Source of the DNA: Aedes albopictus
Taxonomy: Eukaryota > Arthropoda > Insecta > Diptera > Culicidae
Assembly: GCF_035046485.1 (NCBI RefSeq)
Contig: NC_085137.1
Location: 314,599,164-314,663,163 of the forward strand
Reading direction: 5' to 3'
Length of the DNA stretch: 64,000 nucleotides
The position numbers and the translations under genes were made by a program. The notes beneath the pieces were generated by a model. The model saw only the letters and a list, made by a program, of their open reading frames with translations. It searched no databases and was not told the DNA's origin. Below, piece after piece: positions 11,846 through 22,938 of the stretch; position 1 is the first letter of the stretch; every line of letters begins with the position of its first letter.

Positions 11846-13045
11846 AGAAATTACAGGTATTTCTTCAGGAATTCCACCTAAGATTTATACAGGAATTGCT
11901 CTGATAATTCCATTGATAACTCCCGCCAAAATGTGTTTAAGGGATTCATAAAAATGCAAAAAGGCCAACGACACGCGACGTTCCCAAGCAGTCTTTCAGG
12001 ATTTCCTTCATATATTTCTTTATGTATGTATTTCCCCAGAGATTTCTCCGGCATTCTTTGGTGAATTTATTCAAAGATGTTTTCTAGGAATTTCTATAGG
12101 AATTCCCATAGAAATATCTCAAGAGTTTTTTTTAAGTAATCTTTACAGAAAGCGTTTTTTTTTTCAAATGTTCCCACAGGAATCTCCTCAGAGATATGTC
12201 CACAAATTGCTTCACGAATACCTTCAGAAATGGTTACAGCAATTCCTTCATACAATTAAAAGTTCATAATTTCTCTGAAAACATCTCAACAGATTTCTTT
12301 GGAAAATCTTCTACCGACTCCTTTAAGAATGTTATTGATTTTTTTCTTCAGGAATTTTCATAATAATGTTTCCTAAGAACTCCGCCTACGACATTTCCGA
12401 GGAATTATATATTGCATATTCCTCTAAAGATTGATTCAAAAGTACTTCCTGAGAATTTATTGGAGATTTCTTTAAATTGCTTTAGAGATTCTTTCAGCAA
12501 TACCCGCTTAGATTTCTTCAGATATTTCATCAGGGATTCTTTCAAAAATTTCTTCAGAGCTTAAGGGGTTTCTTCAGGAATTCCAGGGCGAGCTTTCTTC
12601 AACAGTTCTTACATGGAGTTTTACAGAAATACATCAAAACAATATTTTGAAGAAAATCATCAGAGAGTTTTCTCTGAGTGTTTAAATTTTTTTTTGTGAA
12701 ATTTCTTCTGGGACTCCTGCAAAAACTCCAACATGATTTTTTTTAGAAAATGCTTCTGTGGCTCCGCCCGGAATATCTGCAGGGGTTCCTTCATAGATTC
12801 GTGTAAGAATTGTTTCAGATATTCCAGGGATTTCTTTCAGATATTCTTTCAGAAATTACACAAATATGCCTGAACTAATAACTGAAAGAATCCCTGAACG
12901 AAATTCTAAAGAAATCCCTGGTTGATTGCCTAAAAGAATCCCTTCTTTTAAAAAAAAACTCCTTGTTACAACTTGGGAGATTCCTTGAAGAAATTCTAGA
13001 TAATTTTCTGGAGCAATTTTGAGACCAAAATTTCTGGGAAAGTAC
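11846..13045. repeat. Decayed GGAATTCC-type minisatellite, opposite bias
   Basis: Phrases such as TTTCTTCAGGAATTCC, GATTTCTTCAGATATTTC and TTCTTTCAGGATT recur at irregular 12-18-bp spacing. This is the complement-biased form of the same repeat type. No gene. Confidence 0.6.
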
Positions 13046-13429
13046 CCCGACTGGGCGATCATAACAAAATTAAATCATAATATGTTATTTTGTTATACAG
13101 ATTTTTTCTAACATAGGCAGTTATAATTTAGATGCAGGATGTTGTTAAAATAACAAAAATTCTAACTAAAAATCATAAGGGTTCTAACAAAAGTGTATCA
13201 GAGTTTGTTACAAATACATCAAAAATATATCAAGCCCTGTTCTAAGTTTTTGATAAAATATATCAAAATTATAATACAGTTTGATATTTTCAATTAGGGT
13301 AAAAACCAAATAGGGTAAAAACTAGTTTTTTTACTCATTTTTGGGTAATTACTTTAAGTGTGTTATTCTATTTTTAGAAAATGATAGGTCACATAAAAAA
13401 AAACTTTCGAATTCATTATAAAACTTGCA

Positions 13430-13510
13430 AACATGGACGGGATTTGAACCACCAATCCTGCCATCGTAAATTTTCAGTCGCCTTTACCAATGAGGCTATT
13501 ACAGCACTTG
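13430..13510 (-). repeat. tRNA-like SINE fragment or tRNA pseudogene
   Basis: On the minus strand, TAGCCTCATTGGTAAAGG resembles a Pol III A box. About 45 nt later GGTTCAAATCC fits the B-box consensus GGTTCGANTCC except at one or two positions. The cloverleaf does not close well, since the T stem pairs poorly, so a functional tRNA is unlikely. Confidence 0.4.
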
Positions 13511-14875
13511 AAGTGAGGGATGAAAGAAGCTTTACTGGTTCTACCCATCTCTTGTTTGTCAGTCGCAGGACAAAAATAGACAGAGATTTGAATGCAAGAT
13601 CAAACAATGAACCTCTCTCTCTTACCAACAGCGCTATCGCGGTGCGCAGACATGCGCACTGAAACACTAATAACAGGTGGCGTTCGCATGGCCCGTCGTC
13701 GGCTATTTCCATCAAGGAACAAAAAGAACGACAAAAAAGTTGCTAGTCGACTGTTTATGATTGAGCTTTGTCATGGGGTGCATTTTGGCGGCGACAAAGA
13801 TTCTTTCCGGACGGAGATGATTTTTATTTTATTTTTTGTTTTGTTCGCGCTGCGAGAACGGCGATCATACACGTACCTACGTGAGCGAAGGTAAAATGTG
13901 GCTTTGTTTTAATTGATCACAATTATATCATATGCCGATATGATTACTTCTGCAGATGCTGTTTAGTTTTATTCTGTTGTAGATTATTTTTAGTAATGAA
14001 AAAAGATATTTATGATATAATATCAAACAATATATGGTCTATTAATAATAGATCGAAAGAAAAAAAAGTTATAATAGACAAATGCAATCATCAATTGAGC
14101 TGAATTATCTGTATACATAGTTGACATTTTTATTGATTAGATTTTTTAGTAGGGTAAAAGGGTATAATACGCCCCACCGGGGCAAAGCGCCCCCCTTCAT
14201 TTTCTAGCGATTCAAGCGCTTTTAGCATGCGGAATTGATTGGAAATCTTAAATATTGATGATTAATTGCCATCAAGCTGATCCGTTAGTTGATTGGTATG
14301 GAAAAGCAATAAAAATATCAAAAAGTCTGAAATCGAGGCTTTTGGCGTAATATTTTACCTCTTGCAAGCTGGCTTCATTGTAGACGAAGCCAGCTCTGTT
14401 CATTTATGTTATTTTGCAACTTTTATGCAGTTAAATACTTGTTAAAAGACACACTAAAAAAATCTCAATTTTCATGTTGACACATCAACCATGACCGAAA
14501 GAAGCATGACTTAAACTGAAATGTATTTTATTTTTAAGTCGTAAATGCTGTAAACACCAAAATGAATCTTGAATCGTCATAATTCTGCAAATCACAACAA
14601 ATTAAACACATTTTTGTTTGTAAACATTCGTTATTTTGATCCACAACCTATATATCAGGAGAAAGTGATTGAATTTTACACGAATGATGACTTAATTGTT
14701 TTCCGGCATCTCCAACCCGGAGAGATGTGAACAAACAGTCAGGAAAAAATACAAAAAAAGTTGCAGTCAGTTTTTGGAGCAAAGTTTGAAAAGTGTTCAA
14801 GAGATTGGTGATCATTTATAAGGATGATGCTGGACATACATAAGAATTGCTACGGTTGCTGTTGTGCAAAAGTGG

Positions 14876-15367
14876 TAGGGTGCGGGCACCGGTTTTGGCC
14901 AGTCTAAGGGAAATTATTTTTATAAAAATAACCAATAATCCTATGAAAACAACCAATGCGTCAAAAGGAAGGTTTCAATCTATATTTTGAAGGAAAAATG
15001 CAGAAATCAAGCCAATACTTGATTTTTGTATTAAAAGAGGCACTGGCCAAAATAGAAGCTCTGCCGCAGTTTTGGCCATATTCTTATGTTTGGTTTCTAT
15101 TTTGGCCAATCACGTGTATTTCTTATGGGAGTGGCCAAATTAGAAGCACCCTGGCCAAAATAGATATATGGGAGCAGATTTTTTAAGGAAATATATTTTT
15201 TTTCTTCCAGTTTTTAATCAAAATGTGTGGTTTTCACAGCTGTTATCATCATATTGTATTAGGATCTACTAGTAAAAAATAAATTTACGCCGATTTAGAT
15301 CGCAACAGGCTTAATACCGCACTATGGCCAAAACTCCGGACTGGCCAAAACTGAAGCTTCTACCCTA
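14876..15367. mobile_element. TA-flanked MITE with TTGGCCA repeats
   Basis: TIRs TAGGGTGCGGGCACCGGTTT (14876) and, in reverse complement, TAGGGTAGAAGCTTCAGTTT (ending 15367) both run into TTGGCCAGTC. TA lies at each end. The interior repeats TTGGCCA on both strands, near 15050, 15075, 15105, 15132, 15152 and 15325, an unusual density of one 7-mer in a 492-bp element. Confidence 0.72.
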
Positions 15368-15372
15368 TGTGC

Positions 15373-15574
15373 CCAAGGAGAATACATTTTACTAAGGTGG
15401 CGCAGATAAACATTGCAAACCACTGGTTGTCTCTTCCATTCTTCTGGTGTTCTTATGGAACTGAAATAGTGACGTCACTATTTTAGTTGCATAAGAACAC
15501 CAGAAGAGTGGAAGAGACAACCAGTGGTTAGCAATGTTTATTTGCGCCACCTTAGTAAAATTTATTCTCCTTGG
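15373..15574. mobile_element. 202-bp near-perfect palindromic MITE with 7-bp TSD
   Basis: CCAAGGAGAATACATTTTAC (15373) is mirrored at the right end (15574). The arms pair over roughly 90 bp each around a centre near TAGTGACGTCACTA (about 15469-15482). TATGTGC flanks the element on both sides (15366-15372 and 15575-15581). The 7-8-bp duplication and CCAAGG ends do not match a superfamily I can name with confidence; hAT is possible on TSD length. Confidence 0.8.
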
Positions 15575-15605
15575 TATGTGCCTGGTATTCAACAAGCGGA
15601 AGAGG

Positions 15606-15968
15606 AATAGGACGCAATCAGTGAAGTACTAGATTGAAAGTAGTGAGCTGGATTTTTGTATGGTGAGATGATCAGATCTGCATTTCTGCAAAGAAATGGT
15701 GCAAACAGCGAGGGTTATATGATTTCTGGACTAATTTGATGCTGTTTGAGCAAAAGTTTGGATGACTGTGTTGTTGAAGTTGCAAGAAATAAATAATACA
15801 ACAACACAATTACCCAAACTTTTGCTCAACCAGCATCAAATTAGGCAATAAACATATAACCCACGCTGTTTGCACCATTTCATTGCAGAAATTGAGAACT
15901 GATCATCTCACCATACAAAAATTCAGCTCACTACTTTCAATCTAGTACTTCACTGATTGCGTCCTATT
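15606..15968. mobile_element. Palindromic MITE, AATAGGACGC ends
   Basis: AATAGGACGCAATCAGTGAA (15606) pairs with the right end, and the arms continue through GTACTAGATTGAAAGTAGTG and GTATGGTGAGATGATCAG, nearly to a centre at about 15775-15800. This gives a 363-bp foldback. TA occurs at each end, so Tc1/mariner-type mobilisation is possible. It follows the previous MITE by only 31 bp. Confidence 0.75.
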
Positions 15969-16360
15969 GAGAGGATTCAAGAAGACTCCGCAGCCGACAG
16001 GAATAATGTGAGAATGGTTTGTGAAATTGTGTAATGCATTTGGTACTGCATTAAGGAAATAAAAAAAAATGATTCTGGATTGAATTCTGTTTAATAATTT
16101 ACATAATTCGAAAATTAATGACTGGGGAATTACATGACTCAACTCTTTTAGATATCTTGTAAAATTAAGATCATACCTAATTTCAAGTCATTTTGCTCGC
16201 TGCTATATGTCGGCGTTTAATGACATAATTTTACACGTTTTTTTGGAAGTGGGGACCCTCCTAGGATAAGCATGTGGTAGAATTATCCCCTGGTACAGTT
16301 TTATCACGGGGATGGACGTTTTTCTTTTGGTGGGGCGTATTGCCCCGTTTGTTTTGATAT

Positions 16361-17745
16361 AGTAAATTTTGGAACGTTTTCGGAAATCGTTTCAAAGCTT
16401 CCATAGCCGCCCCTCCAGAGGTAAAGTTCTCATGCAACACTTCACTGACTTTAGAAACAACAATTTGCAGTGGACAATAGATGGAATAAGGCGCCAATTT
16501 TAGATATATTGCCATTTCTGCAGATGTATCACTTTTTGAAGCTAAAATTTTACTTAACCTATAAGAATTGGGAATCGTAGAAAAGTGATAGGATTTTGGC
16601 ACCGTAACGGGACTGGGATATTGAAGGAAGGAAATCAATACTTAGATAAACCTATCAATAGCTATGATGCTATATTTACCCAAAAACTGTAAATAAAGCA
16701 ATGAATAAAATAAAAAATACGGAAGAGTCTGATGAACTTTCTAGAAGTGGCAATGCCTTTATTTTTTACTTCATAATATGAAACAGCAGTCAATAAACTA
16801 AAGAAGGTAAACTATGTAATGGTTATATTTGCGATAAATTTTCTCCGATTTTGACAATATTGATCTCATTTAATCCAGATTTATTTTTTTCATCTAAAAC
16901 AAATCCGACAAACCGATCTGGTCATCGTGGGTTAAGGAAACCCCGAATTGTCATACGCGTGGAATTTTCCATAGACCAGCTGCAATAGCAGATCTGCCCA
17001 GCCTAGGCCCAAAGTATTGACTTCAAAGTAATCATTACGAAGCATGTTGCACGAGAGACCATGTCTTTTCAATACGCTAACTCCAACAATGACGATATTA
17101 GAATAGTGGAGCTTAGAAGCAAAGGGGTGTAAGTTACAAAAACCCACTTTCGAGTAAATGAGCTTGGAGGTTTGTCACCAGTTTTTCATCCCATTCAAAA
17201 AGTATGGAGTTTTAATATCAACCCAATTTTCTCTCATTACTGTATTTTTTTTAATCATCATAAAAATAATCTTTAAAATGTTCCTGAAAGCTTGAAATCT
17301 GAAGACTTTTTGAAATGCTCAGCCCAAACTCGACAAAATCTGGTCTTTGCATCTGGGCCCCTCAATAGCATACAAACATGTTCCAGAAAATTTGGACTTT
17401 GGGAATACCGCGTAACCCAATCGTTCTATTTGCATAACCAATCAATAAGAAAAAAAGATTTCTTATTCAAACGAGTAGAAGTTCACTTAAATCGGTTCAA
17501 AGTTGAAAAAATATGAGTACTTTTCAGTTTTGAGGGTAACCGGATACGCTTCCGGAATTCTACGCAATAAAAAACAAGCAAATCTGCAGCCCCTCAACAG
17601 CAATTGATTTTTTTTATAAATTTTTCAATTACATAGAATAAAGCTGTTTCCTTATAAGCATTTTTTGATATTTTACCTGCATCCATCGACCTTTTGCTCC
17701 ACAAGCAATGAAAAAAACGAATACATAATCAAATTTCTCATTTTT
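16361..17745. other. Stretch without a recognised gene
   Basis: No gene was recognised. An AAGGGGTGTAAGT motif near 17112 is shared with the 4939-6998 inverted repeat, suggesting a fragment of the same family. The rest is AT-rich with short, motif-free open frames. Confidence 0.45.
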
Positions 17746-18029
17746 TGTAATATAGCTAAAAATTAAAATAATTTCATATTCTGATATAATTATGTTATTT
17801 TTTCAACTGATCATTTTGTTCAGTTGCAAAAATAACAAAGTTATAACAGAGTTTGTTCTGATTTATTTGTAACAAAATCAGTTACAAAAGATTATAATAT
17901 ATTTTGTTATAATTTAGTTTGAAAAAGTAATAAACAGTCCATGTCATAACAAAATTATAACATAATTTGTTAGTTATATCACATTATGATATAATTATGA
18001 TATATTCTTGTTATGTTCATCTAGTCGGG

Positions 18030-18296
18030 ACCTGAAAAACTCTTTAAATCCTAGAAAAAAAACATGAGAATTTTCTCGTGGGGCTCTTAATGTAATTTCA
18101 AGGAAAAATTGCTCGAGATATTTCTTAAAGAAAATTTCTACAGGAAGACCGTAGAGAGTTCTGGAGGAATCTTTTGAAAATGTCTGCCAAAACTCCTGCA
18201 GAAATTGCAGACAATTGTTGTATAAATCCGTCAAATAAATTTATGATAGATCCCTGGAGGAATTTTAGAAGGAATGCTTAGAAAATTTCCTGGAGA
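18030..18296. repeat. Decayed GGAATTCC-type repeat
   Basis: Phrases such as CTGGAGGAATTTTAGAAGGAATGC and AACTCCTGCAGAAATTGCAG mark a diverged block of the minisatellite type. The MITE at 18297 interrupts or borders it. Confidence 0.5.
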
Positions 18297-18654
18297 TACA
18301 GTCAGGTCTTTTTTGACGCGGTTTTGATTTACGCGGCTGCGTAAATCAAAACTCCATACAAAAAAAAATCATCGTCTTATTTTTGCATGATTCGTCCAGA
18401 AATGGTGAGACTTTTTTTACGCGGTTTATTTGAAATTTGAACTTATTTTTAAAACGTCGTAAAAAAACCGCGTTATTTCAAAAAAAAAAGGTCGTAAAAA
18501 GTAAAAAAAAATCAAGTTACGTTGAATGTAATCCTGACTATTTTGCGCGTGTTTCTGAAAAAAAAAACTCGGTTTTTTTACGACGGGTTTTGAAATAACG
18601 CGGTTTTTTTACGCGGTACCGCGTAAAAAAACCGCGTGAAAAAACTTCAGTGTA
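18297..18654. mobile_element. TA-flanked MITE rich in ACGCGG
   Basis: The left end TACAGTCAGGTCTTTTTTGA (18297) and the right end in reverse complement, TACACTGAAGTTTTTTCACG (from 18654), are imperfect TIRs starting with TA. Both run into CGCGG. The interior repeats TTTACGCGG and ACGCGG in both orientations and folds extensively. The Tc1/mariner-type assignment rests on TA and the TACAGT start. It joins directly to the foldback element at 18655 and may have removed that element's extreme left end. Confidence 0.72.
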
Positions 18655-18951
18655 CACGGAAAAAACCTGTAGCTCGTCGAGATGTCGAGATCCACACTTG
18701 GTGTCTTCAGAGAAAATATTTCTATGAACAAGGTCAATATTCTGAACGATAGCATATTTTTCTTACGTTATTCGCATAAAAGTCCTATAAGTAATTTTGG
18801 CCATCTTTCATTTTAGCGGTATGGTGTCTGCCGCAATGTTGTACGGCTATTTATGCTAAAAAAGTTTGCTGAAGACGTCAAATTTCCAAAGCCTACTGTT
18901 CTTGAGATATAATTCGTTTTATAAAATACCTACCCAAAATCGAGTTTTTTC

Positions 18952-19036
18952 ATTAAATTACGTTTGTAAAAGTTTACTGTTTTGTGTGAATTAGTACAAC
19001 ATTTTTGCAGATATATTACCATGTTGTATGATGCCA
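18952..19036. repeat. 85-bp target-site duplication, copy at retrotransposon 3' end
   Basis: This stretch, ending TGTTGTATGATGCCA, is identical base for base to 23512-23596 on the other side of the retrotransposon. It belongs to the foldback element's left arm. Identity over 85 bp argues for a recent insertion. Confidence 0.9.
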
Positions 19037-19293
19037 GGTATCAGGTATCAGAAGGCCGGCTCCAGAGGCACGTTATCCTCCATTTGGGACATTTGTGCCA
19101 TCGCCAAAATAACAGCCTATTTCATCATCTACCTGAGGGAAAAGGAAGGAAAAAGGATTTGGATGGGGATATGGACAGGTAGGGAAATAGGAAAAATACC
19201 CTGGAAGAGGGTACTAACGCACAAGCGTACCACAATGGGTTCAAACAGCGCCCTGAAAAGGGCACTGTAATAACGCATAAAGCGAAAGAGAGC

Positions 19294-22200
19294 CTATAGC
19301 TCTTTACCACAGCGGGTCAAGAACAACAGAATATCCTGAAGATTCAGGTTTCTGAAGTCAGTTTCACTTAATAAGTGTTTACCGAATACTCGGAAACGCA
19401 GTTGCGCGAAAACTGGACAGTTACATATCAAATGATACGAAGTTCCATAATCGGATTCACAGCTATCACAGGCAAATGAATCAGCTTGCTGAATATTCGC
19501 CATGTGATAGCTGAGTCGGCAGTGGCCAGTCAATGCTTTGACCAGCATGCTGCAATTCTGCTTAGACAGATTAGTTAGATACTTCGCCACCCGTAGAGAT
19601 GGCTCAGCACTATACAATTTGGTTTGACGACATGACTCCAAACTATTCCAATATTGTCTGTGTTGAGTGACAGCCCAGGTGTGAATCTGAAGCTTAATCC
19701 AACACTTCGATATCGGAATAGCTGGCTCAGGGCCAATGAAGTCATGTGATGCTCCAGAGCGAGCTAACTCATCAACCAATTCATTTCCAGCGATGGAAGA
19801 GTGACCAGGTACCCATAGAAGGTGAACAGCGTTTGCTGAATTCAGCTCCTCGATTTGAGTTCGACAAGCGATAACTATCTTCGACCTGGAGTTGGCCGAA
19901 GCAAGTGCTTTAATAGCAGCCTGGCTATCTGAACAGAAGTATATTACTTTGCCCATTACGTGCTGCTGAAGTGCTGATTGCACTCCGCACATAAGAGCAA
20001 AGATTTCGGCCTGAAAAACGGTACAGTGTCTACCAAGTGAATAAGACTGATACAGCCTTAGCTCACGAGAATAAACACCAGCACCTGCTCGACCTTCGAG
20101 AAGGGAGCCATCAGTGTAACATACGATGCCGTCTGAAATACTTCTTTCCAGATAACCAGATGTCCACTCATCCCGGGAAGGGAATTTCGTGGAAAATGTC
20201 CTATATGGAAAATTACAAGCAATTGTAAGATCACTTGGAGCAAGGACAATTTTGTCCCAATTCACCAAAAGTGGAAACAACGAGGTGTGTGTTGAACTGC
20301 GGTTCACAGGAGTTTCCTCTAGTAGACCGAGTACCCGTAACCGGTAAGTGCAAGAAAGGGCTTCTTGTTTGAGATGAATGTGTAGTGGGGCAACGTCAAA
20401 GAGAACTTCTAGCGCTGCCGTAGGAGTTGAAGAGAACGCTCCAGACATCGCCATTAAGCACATCCTTTGGAGATGGCCTAATTTTGATTGGACCGTTCTC
20501 ACTTCGCCCTTTTGCCACCACACAAGACATCCATAAGCCAATATTGGCCGAACCACAGTTGTGTAAATCCATTTGATATACTTGGGTTTTAGACCCCAAG
20601 TTGTACCAAAAGTACGCCGGCATTGCCCGAAGGCCATACAAGCTTTCTTGATTCTGAACTCAATGTGAGGTGTCCAGGAAAGCTTGGAATCAAGAATGAC
20701 TCCAACGTACTTTACCTGTTCAGTAACATCGATTTCAGAATCAAAGAGACGCAAAGGTCGAACGCCATTACGGTTTCGCCTTTCCGTGAAAAGAACAATA
20801 GATGTTTTACTCGGATTAACCGAAAGGCCATATTGGCGACACCAACCCTCAACTACCTGAAGGGCGTTTTGCATCAGGTCGAAAAGGGTGCTGATGCACA
20901 TACCAACTAACAATGTTAGGTAGTCGTCGGCAAAACCATAAGTAGGAAAACCGCTATTATTGAGTTGCCTCAATAGCGTATCTGCTACGAGATTCCACAA
21001 AAGCGGTGATAAGACTCCCCCTTGGGGGCATCCACAAACACTCAATTTCCTAATCCCTGCTAGACGCAATGTCGAGAAGAGATATCGGTTTTTGAGCATT
21101 TGGTGAATCCAATTGGAAATCATTGGAGATATACCATGACTCCGTGCGGCTTCCAATATGGCATCGAAAGGCACGTTGTCAAAGGCACCCTCGATATCTA
21201 AGAAAACGCCCAAACAAGATTGCTTTTGAGCGAATGCTTTCTCGATATCGTAAACAACCTTGTGTAAAAGAGTCACAGTGGACTTACCAGATTGGTAGGC
21301 ATGTTGGTTCACATGAAGAGGCACGTTGGCCAGATGAACATCACGGATGTGATGATCCACAATGCGTTCTAAGCATTTCAGAAGAAAAGAGGTCAAACTG
21401 ATAGGTCTGAAACTCTTTGCTTCTTCATACGACGCACGACCCACTTTCGAAATAAACTTTACAGTAATATCCCTCCAGGATTTGGGAATATACCCTGTAG
21501 CAAAACTGCAAACAAGTAGTTTTTTCAAAACATGTTTGAAATAATCAAATCCCTTCTGAAGCAAAATAGGATAAATCCCATCTGCCCCAGGAGATTTGAA
21601 AGGAGCAAAGCTATTGAGAGCCCACTCAATCGATTCTATAGTTACAATACTCCGAGCCGAAGCTAAAGAATCATAACTACAAGAAAAGACATCAGGATCA
21701 TCCGAAGATGTAATATCCACACATCCAGGGAAGTGTGTGCTGAATAAGCATTCCAAAACTTCCTCATCAGAGGAAGTCAGATCGCCATTTGGCAAACGAA
21801 GTTCGTTCACCCGGAAATCCTTAGATTTCGCAAGGATTTTGTTTAACCGACTGACTTCACTCAAGCTGGAAACATTTGTACAAAGGTTTTTCCAGCCGGA
21901 TCGTTCAGCAGACCGGAGAGCTTTCCTGTAGGCCTTGCGAGCCGACCTGAAAGCCTCCGAACCAGCCGAACGTCGTCTGTTCCAACTCTTTCTACATTGT
22001 TTCCTGAGTTTCGCCAGATCAGAGTTCCACCAAGGGGTTCCTCTTGTGATCTTCACAGACCGTAGAGGGCATGCTTCTTCAAAAGCTTCCATGATGAAGG
22101 TCGTTGTAGTATCAACGGCATCATCTAAATCACTTGGAGTGTCAATGGATGGTGAATATCCATGAAATTTGGCTGCAACCAAATCAGTATAAAGATCCCA

Positions 22201-22938
22201 GTTTGTTGACCGAGGATTCCTGAAACGCAATGTTTGCGAAGTAACATTTAAATGTTCAAAAAAGATATAGCGATGGTCAGATAAAGATTCTTCATCTGAC
22301 ACATGCCAATTGGTCAGCTCGTGACTAATTCTGCTAGAGTAAAGCGTTATATCTAACACTTCCTCTCTAGCAGATACCATGAAAGTTGGGCGGTTGCCTA
22401 TGTTAAGTAATGCAAGATCTGTACTACTTAAGTACTCCATCAAACTGGAGCCTCTCAAGTTAATGTCTGAGCTGCCCCAGATGATATGGTGAGCATTAGC
22501 ATCACTGCCAACAATTAGCGGAAGGCCTTTTGAAGTGCAGTATGCGATGACTTGTTTGAAAGCATCCGTAGGGGATGGTTCATCATGTGGTAAATACACA
22601 GAACAATAGACGTATTTCCTGTTGAGGTTTCCAACAGATACATCAATTGTGATAGCACATACATCTATGGTGGTAAGTTCAGAGATGAGTGTAGCAACTA
22701 TTGCGTTGTTGACAAGCACACAGGCTCGAGGCATGACACGCGAGTTTGCCATTTCATGTTTACTGAAAGTGGCAAACACCGGGTTCACAAGGTTTCCTAG
22801 ATAGAAATTTCCCTTACGAAAGTAAGGTTCTTGTACCAAGGCCACTTGGGCTGTACCATTTTGCATAAGTCTGCAAAGATTGATCGTTGCTGTTCTTTTA
22901 TGCTGAAGATTGATCTGAGCTATCCTAACCGTAGCCAC
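19294..22938 (-). CDS. LOA-clade ORF2 protein: endonuclease, reverse transcriptase, RNase H
   Basis: This is the polyprotein that nicks target DNA and reverse-transcribes the element RNA. An AP-like endonuclease fills residues 1-230: VALVQEPYF with E37, GSDANAHH at 144-151, VLDITLY with D196, and SDH at 220-222. The reverse transcriptase spans about 440-760: KSPGADGI, FLDIEGAFDN at 579-588, CPQGGVLSPLLW, and the catalytic FADDY at 669-673. RNase H spans about 937-1062: YTDGS with D943, QAEI with E978, SDSQA with D1004, and GNELVDELAR with D1056. A C-terminal Cys/His cluster follows (C1157, C1160, H1169, C1172). The frame has no internal stop. It opens with GTG (22938). A stop lies upstream in frame, and the first in-frame ATG is codon 25 (22866-22864), which would cut into the first endonuclease strand. 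The deleted copy B has ATG two codons further in, where this copy has ACG, so an original ATG was probably lost. Confidence 0.93.
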   Translation of the reverse strand: MATVRIAQINLQHKRTATINLCRLMQNGTAQVALVQEPYFRKGNFYLGNLVNPVFATFSKHEMANSRVMPRACVLVNNAIVATLISELTTIDVCAITIDVSVGNLNRKYVYCSVYLPHDEPSPTDAFKQVIAYCTSKGLPLIVGSDANAHHIIWGSSDINLRGSSLMEYLSSTDLALLNIGNRPTFMVSAREEVLDITLYSSRISHELTNWHVSDEESLSDHRYIFFEHLNVTSQTLRFRNPRSTNWDLYTDLVAAKFHGYSPSIDTPSDLDDAVDTTTTFIMEAFEEACPLRSVKITRGTPWWNSDLAKLRKQCRKSWNRRRSAGSEAFRSARKAYRKALRSAERSGWKNLCTNVSSLSEVSRLNKILAKSKDFRVNELRLPNGDLTSSDEEVLECLFSTHFPGCVDITSSDDPDVFSCSYDSLASARSIVTIESIEWALNSFAPFKSPGADGIYPILLQKGFDYFKHVLKKLLVCSFATGYIPKSWRDITVKFISKVGRASYEEAKSFRPISLTSFLLKCLERIVDHHIRDVHLANVPLHVNQHAYQSGKSTVTLLHKVVYDIEKAFAQKQSCLGVFLDIEGAFDNVPFDAILEAARSHGISPMISNWIHQMLKNRYLFSTLRLAGIRKLSVCGCPQGGVLSPLLWNLVADTLLRQLNNSGFPTYGFADDYLTLLVGMCISTLFDLMQNALQVVEGWCRQYGLSVNPSKTSIVLFTERRNRNGVRPLRLFDSEIDVTEQVKYVGVILDSKLSWTPHIEFRIKKACMAFGQCRRTFGTTWGLKPKYIKWIYTTVVRPILAYGCLVWWQKGEVRTVQSKLGHLQRMCLMAMSGAFSSTPTAALEVLFDVAPLHIHLKQEALSCTYRLRVLGLLEETPVNRSSTHTSLFPLLVNWDKIVLAPSDLTIACNFPYRTFSTKFPSRDEWTSGYLERSISDGIVCYTDGSLLEGRAGAGVYSRELRLYQSYSLGRHCTVFQAEIFALMCGVQSALQQHVMGKVIYFCSDSQAAIKALASANSRSKIVIACRTQIEELNSANAVHLLWVPGHSSIAGNELVDELARSGASHDFIGPEPAIPISKCWIKLQIHTWAVTQHRQYWNSLESCRQTKLYSAEPSLRVAKYLTNLSKQNCSMLVKALTGHCRLSYHMANIQQADSFACDSCESDYGTSYHLICNCPVFAQLRFRVFGKHLLSETDFRNLNLQDILLFLTRCGKEL

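Larger units (their letters stand above)
14155..16360. mobile_element. Possible element with inverted ATACGCCCCACC ends
   Basis: ATACGCCCCACC at 14167-14178 is repeated in reverse complement at 16329-16340, both within C/G-rich GGGGCA-type sequence that contrasts with the AT-rich surroundings. The exact ends are not clear, and three MITEs lie between. A minus-strand frame of 125 codons at 16261-16638 overlaps the right end and has no motif I recognise. Confidence 0.35.
13046..18029. mobile_element. Possible large element with inverted CCCGACT ends
   Basis: The left end CCCGACTGGGCGATCATAAC (13046) resembles the reverse complement of the right end, CCCGACTAGATGAACATAAC (ending 18029). Both are followed by AT-rich ATAACAAAATTATAACA-like sequence (13065-13280 and 17750-18010). 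Both ends abut decayed minisatellite, as if one repeat block had been split. The 5-kb interior holds several MITEs and no transposase. I found no clean target duplication, so this could also be two separate insertions of one family in opposite orientation. Confidence 0.5.

Noticed and set aside
16261..16638. 125-codon minus-strand frame
   Set aside because: No recognisable domain. It overlaps the end of a possible TE, and no codon-use evidence could be obtained by eye.
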